From: a virus
DNA: 27,916 nucleotides
IMG/VR virus record: IMGVR_UViG_3300032193_000551
Coordinates: 1-27,916 of that record
Strand: one strand, 5' to 3'
A program made the position numbers and the translations under genes. Shown piece after piece: positions 5,454 to 12,833 of the stretch (positions are counted from its first letter, which is position 1; each line of letters begins with the position of its first letter). The notes under the pieces were generated by a model. That model was not told where the DNA came from. It worked only from the letters and a program-made list of their open reading frames with translations, and did not search any database.

Positions 5454-7160
5454 TCAGTATGCTTTAATAATATACTTGACTCGGTGGTATTTAGTCAATA
5501 GGGGAATGGTCTGTTCTGGCACCAAAGAAGGAGTTGGAATGACAACTTTAGATACATTCAATTCAAATGTTGCTTCGTTAGCAGTCAATGCCAACTCAGT
5601 TGAAGAGAAGGCGATTGTAGTTGTTTCATTCAGAGCAAGTCCACCCGCACCTGTTCCAGGTCCATTATCATTTCCCCATCCATAAACATTAGCGGCATCA
5701 CCAAAGTCAGATCCTTGTTGAATATAATGTGAGTGTGATTTTAATGTGCCAGGACTATAAACTTTTACATTCGCATCTACATTATTACACAGGACGCCAG
5801 CAGTATATCTGTTACCTCCAGGAAGACCAGGAACAGTGTTCTGAGGATCTCCAGGCCAATAGTTATTAAATGTAGCGTTAAATTCTCCACCAGGAGAAAC
5901 AACACTATTATAACCAATCTGAGGATAAGTTGTATCTCTAATATCTGTTTCACTGATACCATAGAATGCACCACCAGTAGGAGGAGCACCCCAAGGAACC
6001 CAACCAACTGGGACCTGATCTGCCTGTCCACTGATTACACTATGTTCGTGTGCAGGAACAGAAACAATGTTACTTGCAACAGGACCAATATCTGCAAAAG
6101 TATTACCAGTAATATCATATGTAATGTTACCAGTAATGTTGTCAGAACCAGACGTTACAAGAGTTCCCAGTTTAAAGAATTTACTATCATTACCACCAGT
6201 AAAACTTGTAACCGAATCAACTCTGACTATTGTATCAGCAGCACTATTATTAGCATTCCAATAATCTGTAGAAAGGAAATCTCCTACTTGGTATCCATTT
6301 CCAGGATCTAAAATCGCATCAATACGTATTATAGTATCATATGTTCCACCACCAACAGCAGATGGATATGCTTCATATGTAATTCTCATTCTACAACCAC
6401 TTCCACTACCACCAACCATGTCTTCATCTCTGGTTACAGAATCTGTTGGACCAGACAATAATTGTCCAGCATCTGCTCTATATGAATTCGCACCTAAAAT
6501 TGATGGGAAGTAAGTGTTAGAACCACCACCATCACCACCAGTTGGAGCTTGAGTTCCATTTGAATTAACATAGTCATTAGACCAGAATAAAGCAAATGTT
6601 ATTACTCCTCTAGTAGAACCTGTAGTACCACTATATACTTGTTCGTCTGGTGGATCTCCCTGGGCATCAATCTTTTTGATGTACCAGTTTCCTCCCATAG
6701 AACCAGCAGTAAAACCATCCCCAGATCCACTAGATGCTGGATCAGGAGCATTGACTGTGGTTAGAATAGGAGAAGCAGCAGAGTTACCATCTACGTTTCC
6801 AGTACCATGCAATCTTCTATTTCTGTAATTAGGAAGATTGAAAGTTCCTGAATATGTTTTGGTGTTTCCACTGATTGTTTTTGCACCATTACCACCATAG
6901 GTGTTCTTGATATTATCCCACAAATCTGGATAATCAGCAACATTTAGAGTTCTTCCATCACACTCAATCCACCCAGGGAATCTTGAATCTAAATTACCAT
7001 CTAGATCTCCCCAGTTTCCGTTCTTATCTCTAAAGACGGACATAACAGTGCCAAGAGACATGCCATCCAGTTTTTTATTTCTGACACTATACCAGTGTCC
7101 TGGTTGGATATTATCAGCACTATCATACGTAGTGACTGTCCAAGAAGTAGTATATGACAT
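5454..7160 (-). CDS. Tail-collar-domain fibre protein with large insertion
   Basis: 568 aa. Residues 36-115 hold a phage tail collar domain: LGTVMSVFRDKNGNW, FPGWIECDGRTLNVADYPDL, NTYGG and FNLPNYRNRRL. Residues from about 120 to 365 are an insertion absent from the other two collar proteins here, including DPGNGYQVGDFL (285-296), a strand motif common in cyanophage structural proteins. Two His-x-His pairs (371-373 and 476-478) resemble metal-binding pairs of T4 gp12 and gp37. The C-terminus YHRVKYIIKAY parallels YIIRAY and EYIIKF of the other collar proteins, so the three are paralogues with a shared ending. It should be a virion protein of the baseplate or tail fibre, possibly touching the receptor. 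The ATG lies one base after the stop of the 1226-aa adhesin gene, with GGAT close in front. Confidence 0.8.
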   Translation of the reverse strand: MSYTTSWTVTTYDSADNIQPGHWYSVRNKKLDGMSLGTVMSVFRDKNGNWGDLDGNLDSRFPGWIECDGRTLNVADYPDLWDNIKNTYGGNGAKTISGNTKTYSGTFNLPNYRNRRLHGTGNVDGNSAASPILTTVNAPDPASSGSGDGFTAGSMGGNWYIKKIDAQGDPPDEQVYSGTTGSTRGVITFALFWSNDYVNSNGTQAPTGGDGGGSNTYFPSILGANSYRADAGQLLSGPTDSVTRDEDMVGGSGSGCRMRITYEAYPSAVGGGTYDTIIRIDAILDPGNGYQVGDFLSTDYWNANNSAADTIVRVDSVTSFTGGNDSKFFKLGTLVTSGSDNITGNITYDITGNTFADIGPVASNIVSVPAHEHSVISGQADQVPVGWVPWGAPPTGGAFYGISETDIRDTTYPQIGYNSVVSPGGEFNATFNNYWPGDPQNTVPGLPGGNRYTAGVLCNNVDANVKVYSPGTLKSHSHYIQQGSDFGDAANVYGWGNDNGPGTGAGGLALNETTTIAFSSTELALTANEATFELNVSKVVIPTPSLVPEQTIPLLTKYHRVKYIIKAY

Positions 7161-7161
7161 A

Positions 7162-10100
7162 TTATCCGACTGTTATTGAAATGGCGACTGAAGTACCTAA
7201 TGATGCACTACTTTGTATTCTGAGACGTAAGGTCTCCCCATTATTTATTGATCCTGCTGTAACCCAGAGTCCACCATTGATCTGCATTTCTCCACCTGTA
7301 ATGGCAATTGGAGATGGTGAGGTGATACCAAATATTTGTACAACATTACTGTATATGAGAGTATTTGGTGGTTGATTATCTTTATTGATGAACGTAAATG
7401 CATCAGGTACAATATCACCAGTAGTAGTTGTTACAACTTTCCAATCATCAGATAATTGAGTTGATGGTGAATTGCCTATAGTGACTGTAGTAGAAACTTC
7501 ACCGCCAGGTTCTGTACTAGATTGTAACCTGAGTTGTAATGTACCATTAGGACCAATTGATCCAACAGTATCCCATGTGCCACCATCAACTCTTAATTGT
7601 CCAGGTGGCGTAACAATAACATTTGTTGGTACATTGATACCTGTAATGGTGAGTGCATCACTCTCAACAAATGTATTTGCAGGTTGATCAATCTTATCAA
7701 CAAAATCAAAGAAGTCAGGGTTATCATCTGCTACAGTAACGTTAGTAACATTCCAAGGAACAAGTGGACCTGTTCCAACCTGAACACCTGTATTGATAGA
7801 ATCACCAAGAACATCACTAGTAAGAACTCGTAGTCTCAATCCATCACCGTTATCAATCAACTTAGCAGCAGCAGACCACTCACCATCATTAACAGAACTC
7901 TCAGCACCATTTAATGGAACATTAACGTTACCAACAACATTAAGACCAGTAATAGTGACTTCATTACTTAAAACATAAGATTCAAGTGGAGCATCAACAA
8001 CATCTTCAAATGCAAATGTATTTGGTATATTTGCTGGTTGTACTTTCGTGGTAATAGTAAATGTACCACTTGTTACTCCAACAGCAATGGATGATGTTTT
8101 TGCTGTGGCATACAAGTTTGACGATTCCATCCTGACTTGGAGAGTATCACCACTCACTACACCAGTAATAGAATCAGATGTATATGCACCACCATTAAGT
8201 GATAACTCTGCTCCATTAGTACAGAAAGCAGTAACAGGTATATCTAATCCACTCAGAGTAACAACATTGGATTCATACATGGTGGACAATTCTGCATTTT
8301 CAACAGAATCAAAACCAAATACATCTGCAACATCATCAGGTGCTTCAACTTCTACAGTTACTTCTGCCTGAGAAAAAGCACCACCAGAAGCAACAGTCAA
8401 CGTATATGTTGTTGTTACCGCTGGAGATAGAATAGTTAGGAACTGATCTCCAACTTGTACAGTACCAATGCCTTGGTCAATTTCTGCGGTAGATGCTGTC
8501 TCATTACCATTGAATAATGTACTCCAACTTAAGACAACTGGGTCTCCTTCCTGAATAGTAGTTGATGGTGAGTCATCATTCGCTCTGAAGTATGAAATAG
8601 ATGGAGGAATTGTGAAACTAAGAATACCATATCCATTGTTATTATTGGTGCTTTGTGAAGAGAAAGCAAAATAAGCAGGATCATATTTCGATCCTCCACC
8701 ACCACCAGACGAACCACCAAAACTTTTATCAACACCAGCACCACCGCCGCCACCAGCGCCAGCGCCTCCACCACCACCGCCGCCTCCGCCGCCGTCTCCA
8801 CCACAGTTAGCACCACCGCCGCCAGTAGCAGGATTAATAGCAGCACTAGCACTAGTTCCACCACCAGAACCAGCACCATTAGTGCAGCTGCGTTCCCAGG
8901 AACCGCCGCCGCCACCGCCGCCTCCACCAGACACAGCAATCCAGGTTCCACCTAGAGATGCTCCACTTGCAGCGCCACCACCTCCGCCAGATCCTGACCA
9001 TCCACCACCTTGACTATCTCTTCCACCTGCTCCACCAGCAGCAGCACCACCGCTACCACCACTACCGCCAGGTTTGTTTCCAGGAGATCCAGAGGCACCA
9101 TTGCCTCCCTGTCCACCAATCTGTAAACTAACTGTTAAAGTATTAGCTGGTGGTAAAATTTCTAATACTTGTACTCTACCACCAGCACCACCACATCCTC
9201 CACCACCAGCATCAGATCCACCAGATCCACCACGACCAGCAGCAATAGTTAAGAATGCATTTTCTGATCCTGCTGGAATAGAAACAGTATGATTTCCTAC
9301 ACCATAGGTAAAGGTAGTTTGTGGGTTTGGAATGATGGTGTCAAAACTATATCCAGATATTGGTGCATAGAAAATAATACCATCAGGATCAGTAAAAAGT
9401 GCATTAGTAGTGTATACCCATTCTCCAGTTGAAACTACAGACCACATAGTATCTGCACCATTTGTCCATCCATATATTGTTTTAACTCCCACAGGTAAAG
9501 TTGCTAACTGTGCTGCAGTTAGTCCATTTACCAAATTAGGATACACATATCCAATCACACCACTGTATGGTTTAGGACCACCCAATGCATCTCCATCATC
9601 ATTATCGACAAGAGGAACAGTGAGAGGTGGTTGTCCAGTTGCTACACTAAATGCTTTACAAATTTCTCCTTGATCTACATATCCAGGATAAGTTACTGCA
9701 TTTGGAGGATCTCCTGCTTCATCACAGAAATGATCACCCGTTGTTGCATTATAGTAACGGTGTACTGAGATAACATTATATGTTGTTGTTATCACAGTGT
9801 CACCAGGATCTTCACGTACAATAACTACAACTCTAATGGTATCAGTAGTTGTTCCACCAGGACCAATAGCGGTGATTGTATAATCTGTTGATGTTGTAGG
9901 AGCTACAACTTGTGTGCCTGTAGCAGGAATAGCAGCACCATTTAGAGTAATACTAGTAGGTTCATCTCCAGGAGCAGCAGTAACTTGCCACGATAATGTA
10001 GTAGATCCTTCGCCTTGAATAATTACAGCAGGGTTAGATTCAAACTGAATTGTTGGTGGGTCACCAGAATCATATGAAATATAAAAATAACCATCATCTC

Positions 10101-10842
10101 TATTTTCAGGGATGTTTGATTCATCAACAATAGCACAAGTTGGAACTGCTAGATCATTATAATATCCTCCTCCACCTTGACCTGCTGCTCCAGGAATATG
10201 ATTACCTGCAAACTGAGCACCACCACCATTACCTTTAGGTACTCCACCACCACCTCCACCAGATCCACCATTAGCAGAAGTGCTACCATTACCACCAAAA
10301 CCTCCAATACCACCACCAGTAAAGTTAGTAGTAAGATCAGTTCTATATGCAGGAACTTGTCCACCATAATCAACAGCACTACCACCACATCCTCCACTAC
10401 CACCAGCAACAGCAATAACAGTACCAAGATCAACAGCAACTAGAGCGGATGCTCCGCCACCACCAGATCCACCACCAGCAGTTACCCATGTTTCTGCACC
10501 TGGCGCTTGACCTCCAGGTCCACCATCATAATAACCACTACCACCTGCAGCACCAGCATCATATCCATAATTACTAGTTCCCACTAATCCGTCATCACCA
10601 AGGTAAACAGTAATAGTTTGACCACCAATAACTCCAGGATCCAAACTTCCAGTCATATACTGCCCTTGAGGTGCAGTTTGTGGTGGAGATGCAGTTAATG
10701 GTTTTCTAGGGTCAACATAAGTTCCACCCAAAGCATTACCACCTTTCGCACCACGAAGTATAAAACTGACGTTAGTAGCATTTGCTGGAAACAAAAATGT
10801 ATGAGTTCCAGGTGTAGTAAATTCGTATGTCTGAGTTGCCAT
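7162..10842 (-). CDS. Modular adhesin: two glycine-rich domains plus four Ig-like repeats
   Basis: 1226 aa, largest of three tandem paralogues. Residues 1-260 form a first glycine-rich domain that opens like known Gly-rich tail proteins (GTHTFLFPANATNVSFILRG). Residues 263-343 look Ig/PKD-like. Residues 355-400 (VHRYYNATTGDHFCDEAG) resemble the YRYYN..TGDHFYT repeat of DUF5648-type proteins. A second glycine-rich domain spans about 510-745 and is almost pure Gly/Ser/Ala in places. Then come the shared linker (YFRANDDSPSTTI, 751-763) and four Ig-like repeats at about 839, 939, 1040 and 1144, ending SITVG. Polyglycine-rich folds are known in T-even gp38 adhesins that bind host receptors, so a receptor-binding tip is a reasonable inference. 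No signal peptide is seen, as expected for a virion protein. Start and stop overlap both neighbours tightly. Confidence 0.8.
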   Translation of the reverse strand: MATQTYEFTTPGTHTFLFPANATNVSFILRGAKGGNALGGTYVDPRKPLTASPPQTAPQGQYMTGSLDPGVIGGQTITVYLGDDGLVGTSNYGYDAGAAGGSGYYDGGPGGQAPGAETWVTAGGGSGGGGASALVAVDLGTVIAVAGGSGGCGGSAVDYGGQVPAYRTDLTTNFTGGGIGGFGGNGSTSANGGSGGGGGGVPKGNGGGAQFAGNHIPGAAGQGGGGYYNDLAVPTCAIVDESNIPENRDDGYFYISYDSGDPPTIQFESNPAVIIQGEGSTTLSWQVTAAPGDEPTSITLNGAAIPATGTQVVAPTTSTDYTITAIGPGGTTTDTIRVVVIVREDPGDTVITTTYNVISVHRYYNATTGDHFCDEAGDPPNAVTYPGYVDQGEICKAFSVATGQPPLTVPLVDNDDGDALGGPKPYSGVIGYVYPNLVNGLTAAQLATLPVGVKTIYGWTNGADTMWSVVSTGEWVYTTNALFTDPDGIIFYAPISGYSFDTIIPNPQTTFTYGVGNHTVSIPAGSENAFLTIAAGRGGSGGSDAGGGGCGGAGGRVQVLEILPPANTLTVSLQIGGQGGNGASGSPGNKPGGSGGSGGAAAGGAGGRDSQGGGWSGSGGGGGAASGASLGGTWIAVSGGGGGGGGGSWERSCTNGAGSGGGTSASAAINPATGGGGANCGGDGGGGGGGGGGAGAGGGGGAGVDKSFGGSSGGGGGSKYDPAYFAFSSQSTNNNNGYGILSFTIPPSISYFRANDDSPSTTIQEGDPVVLSWSTLFNGNETASTAEIDQGIGTVQVGDQFLTILSPAVTTTYTLTVASGGAFSQAEVTVEVEAPDDVADVFGFDSVENAELSTMYESNVVTLSGLDIPVTAFCTNGAELSLNGGAYTSDSITGVVSGDTLQVRMESSNLYATAKTSSIAVGVTSGTFTITTKVQPANIPNTFAFEDVVDAPLESYVLSNEVTITGLNVVGNVNVPLNGAESSVNDGEWSAAAKLIDNGDGLRLRVLTSDVLGDSINTGVQVGTGPLVPWNVTNVTVADDNPDFFDFVDKIDQPANTFVESDALTITGINVPTNVIVTPPGQLRVDGGTWDTVGSIGPNGTLQLRLQSSTEPGGEVSTTVTIGNSPSTQLSDDWKVVTTTTGDIVPDAFTFINKDNQPPNTLIYSNVVQIFGITSPSPIAITGGEMQINGGLWVTAGSINNGETLRLRIQSSASLGTSVAISITVG
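7165..8604 (-). repeat. C-terminal Ig-like cassette, copy 3 (in the 1226-aa protein)
   Basis: Residues 747-1226: linker module YFRANDDSPSTTI...EIDQGIG followed by four repeats of roughly 85-100 residues. Each repeat follows the pattern F.F.D..(8-12)..SN.VTI.GI......NG...NGG.W.....NG..L.LR..SS......V.IG. The same five-part arrangement ends the two paralogues upstream, at 10845-12335 and 12836-14326. Repeat n of one gene resembles repeat n of the others more than its own neighbours, which shows duplication of the whole cassette and not internal expansion. Confidence 0.85.
7242..7249 (-). promoter_or_regulatory. T4-late-promoter-like octamer AATAAATA
   Basis: Minus-strand AATAAATA matches TATAAATA at 7 of 8 positions, about 82 bases before the ATG at 7160 of the third collar gene and inside the last Ig-like repeat of the adhesin gene. 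It is a chance candidate in AT-rich DNA and is listed only because the octamer is the known late-promoter core of T4-like phages. Confidence 0.18.
8608..9315 (-). repeat. Second glycine-rich tract (low-complexity coding repeat)
   Basis: Encodes residues of about 510-745 of the 1226-aa protein, with glycine runs up to nine long. On the plus strand it appears as CCACCACCGCC-type triplets. Part of it (8740-8930) uses many GGC codons (GCC on the plus strand), which makes it locally more GC-rich than the rest of the window. The ends keep beta-strand-like segments (NHTVSIPAG, GYGILSFTIP), as expected if a Gly-rich core is inserted into a beta sandwich. Confidence 0.75.
10152..10765 (-). repeat. First glycine-rich tract (low-complexity coding repeat)
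   Basis: Encodes residues of about 27-230 of the 1226-aa protein: repeated GG-x-G and SGGGG blocks broken by short strand-like pieces (VTAGGG, VIAVAGGSG). Glycine codons here are mainly GGT and GGA (ACC and TCC on the plus strand), in line with surrounding genes and unlike the GGC-rich part of the second tract. Confidence 0.75.
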
Positions 10843-12833
10843 TATCCTATCGTAATGCTCATGGTTTTGGGCGTAGATAATGTAGGTGCAGTAAGAATTC
10901 TCAACTGCAACGTTTCACCATTGTTAATGTTGCTAGATGTAATCCAGCTACCACCATTGATTCTAAACTCTCCATTTGTAATAGTAATTGGAGATGGAGA
11001 TGTAATACCCGAAATCAAAACAGTATTACTACTGATATAGGTGCTTGGTGGTTGATCAGTCTTATCAACAAAGTAAAATGCATTTGGTATAATATCACCA
11101 GCAGTTGTGGTAAATACTCTCCAAATGTCACTCAATGATGTCAGTACACTGTTTCCAATGGTGACATTAGTATTTACCTCACCACCAGGGTCAGGACTAG
11201 ATCTCAACCTAATTTTTACTTGCTGATTGTTAATAACTGTTGTAGATGGTCCATATAATGTTGTTGCACCACTGATAGGATCAAATATAATAATTTCAGC
11301 GAGAGGATTGGTACAGACAATATTAGTGGGAACATTAATTCCTGAGATAGTTACATATTCACTCTCAACTAAACTATCTGCGGGTTGATTGATTTTATCA
11401 AGGAAATCAAAGAAATCAGGGTTATCATCTGCTACGGTGACATTGGTTACAGTCCACTCTCTTGCAGCACCATCACCAACTGTAATAGTTGTAGTTTTTG
11501 CATCACCAAGAATATCACTTGTAAAGACTCTCAACTGTATTTGTTGACCATTAAACATTGACTTAGCACCATTACTCCATGCTCCCCATGAAATACCATC
11601 ATTAATTCTGCTTTCAAACTCTGGATTACTTGGTGCAGTAACACTAGTATCACCAGTAATACCAGTAATAGTTACAGTATTACTCTCCACATAACTAAGA
11701 ATTGGAGCATCAATAACATCAATAAATTCAAAATCATTTGGAACATTATTACCAAGAGATTTTGTTGTAATATTCCATGGTGCTGATGTGGCACCAACGG
11801 TCATTTCTGTTGTTTTTAACGTTGCATTTGTAGCAGAGGAGACCATCTTTAGTCTAATTGTGTCACCATCACATACTGTTCGTGTATCAGTGGAGTAAGC
11901 ACCTCCATTAATAGAAAAAGTGGCACCATTTGTTGCAAATGCATCTTGACATACTGCTAATCCACTGATTGTAATTTCTTCAGACTCATATTCTTGTGAC
12001 AATTCAGCATTAACAATAGATGCAAAGGTAAATTGGTCTGGTTCATTATCAGGTGCTTCTACAATAACACTGACATCCTGAGTTAGTGGACCTGTAGATC
12101 CAGTGATTGATAATCTATATGTAATATCTGTTGTTGGAGCTGGTACAAGAGGAATAGTTCCAGAATCAATAGTACATCCAGGAATTAAAGTTACATCTCC
12201 AATGCCTTGGTCAATACTAGCAGTGTATGCGGATGTTTGACCATTCCACAGTGTTTCATATGTTAACGTGCAAGGATCTCCTCTTGTAATAGTAGTAGAT
12301 GGTGAATCATCATTTGCTCTAAAATATTGAATATTAGTTGGTGGATCAACTGCTACAAATGACAAGTCAACTTGATAAAAACAAGACTCATCATGAAATA
12401 AACTATCTCTGGTTGTAAAATCTACTGTTAATGTATTGGTAGTTCCAGCAGGAAGATAGAATGGTCCAGGTTGATTCTGTGTAATAGTTACAGGAGCAGT
12501 TCCACAACCTTGTCCACCACCTGACGCTGCCGCAGTATAAATCACACCACTAATTTCTGGTCCAGAAACAGACAATGTAATTGCTTCATATCCAGGGTCT
12601 TGTGCCTCACCTCTTCCAGCAAGTGCGACTGACATATCATAATTAGGTCCAGGAATAATAGTTGCAGTTGCTGTACCAGATTGTGTGCTACTATTAGATC
12701 CACCGCAGTTACTTGATCTTTCTAAGTTGAACCTAAGTCTAGTTCCTGCACCATTTCCATTGTCAGAAATGACCCATCCTCCAGATGATACGCCACTTTG
12801 AGTAGTGCTCCAAGTAATATTAACGACTGCCAT
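10842..12833 (-). CDS. Modular adhesin/tail-fibre paralogue with four Ig-like repeats
   Basis: 663 aa. The N-terminal domain (1-165) is unique to this gene: cysteine-containing and rich in Ser, Thr and Gly, without a match I recognise; WVISDNGNGAGTRLRFNLE and GYEAITLSVSGPEISG look like beta strands. Then comes the shared linker (IQYFRANDDSPSTTI at 168-182, with SIDQGIG) and four Ig-like repeats starting at about 264, 364, 471 and 582, ending SITIG. The repeats are of the type found in many bacterial surface proteins. No signal peptide is present, so this is most likely a virion appendage. It is joined to both neighbours by TAATG overlaps in which the last Gly codon (GGA) and stop form AGGATAATG. 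Role in host binding is inferred from architecture and neighbours. Confidence 0.75.
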   Translation of the reverse strand: MAVVNITWSTTQSGVSSGGWVISDNGNGAGTRLRFNLERSSNCGGSNSSTQSGTATATIIPGPNYDMSVALAGRGEAQDPGYEAITLSVSGPEISGVIYTAAASGGGQGCGTAPVTITQNQPGPFYLPAGTTNTLTVDFTTRDSLFHDESCFYQVDLSFVAVDPPTNIQYFRANDDSPSTTITRGDPCTLTYETLWNGQTSAYTASIDQGIGDVTLIPGCTIDSGTIPLVPAPTTDITYRLSITGSTGPLTQDVSVIVEAPDNEPDQFTFASIVNAELSQEYESEEITISGLAVCQDAFATNGATFSINGGAYSTDTRTVCDGDTIRLKMVSSATNATLKTTEMTVGATSAPWNITTKSLGNNVPNDFEFIDVIDAPILSYVESNTVTITGITGDTSVTAPSNPEFESRINDGISWGAWSNGAKSMFNGQQIQLRVFTSDILGDAKTTTITVGDGAAREWTVTNVTVADDNPDFFDFLDKINQPADSLVESEYVTISGINVPTNIVCTNPLAEIIIFDPISGATTLYGPSTTVINNQQVKIRLRSSPDPGGEVNTNVTIGNSVLTSLSDIWRVFTTTAGDIIPNAFYFVDKTDQPPSTYISSNTVLISGITSPSPITITNGEFRINGGSWITSSNINNGETLQLRILTAPTLSTPKTMSITIG
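10845..12335 (-). repeat. C-terminal Ig-like cassette, copy 2 (in the 663-aa protein)
   Basis: Residues 167-663. Mosaic resemblance: the linker (SIDQGIG) and repeat 3 (VADDNPDFFDF) are closest to the 1226-aa paralogue. Repeat 2 (FESRINDG, then GAW) is closest to the 699-aa paralogue. The repeat 1-2 junction (NNVPNDFEF) differs from the PA-IPNTF form shared by the other two. Confidence 0.85.

Noticed and set aside
5224-5685. Plus-strand open frame spanning the oxygenase/collar junction
   Set aside because: Antisense to two well-supported genes, with no recognisable protein sequence.
8529-8951. Leu/Val/Ala-rich minus-strand frame resembling a membrane protein
   Set aside because: It is a frame-shifted reading of the glycine-rich tract. 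GGN repeats in another frame give Val/Leu/Ala runs.
8690-9240. CCACC/CCGCC repeats on the plus strand as a possible CRISPR or microsatellite
   Set aside because: The period is one codon, with no spacer pattern; it is simply the glycine-coding tract of the 1226-aa adhesin.
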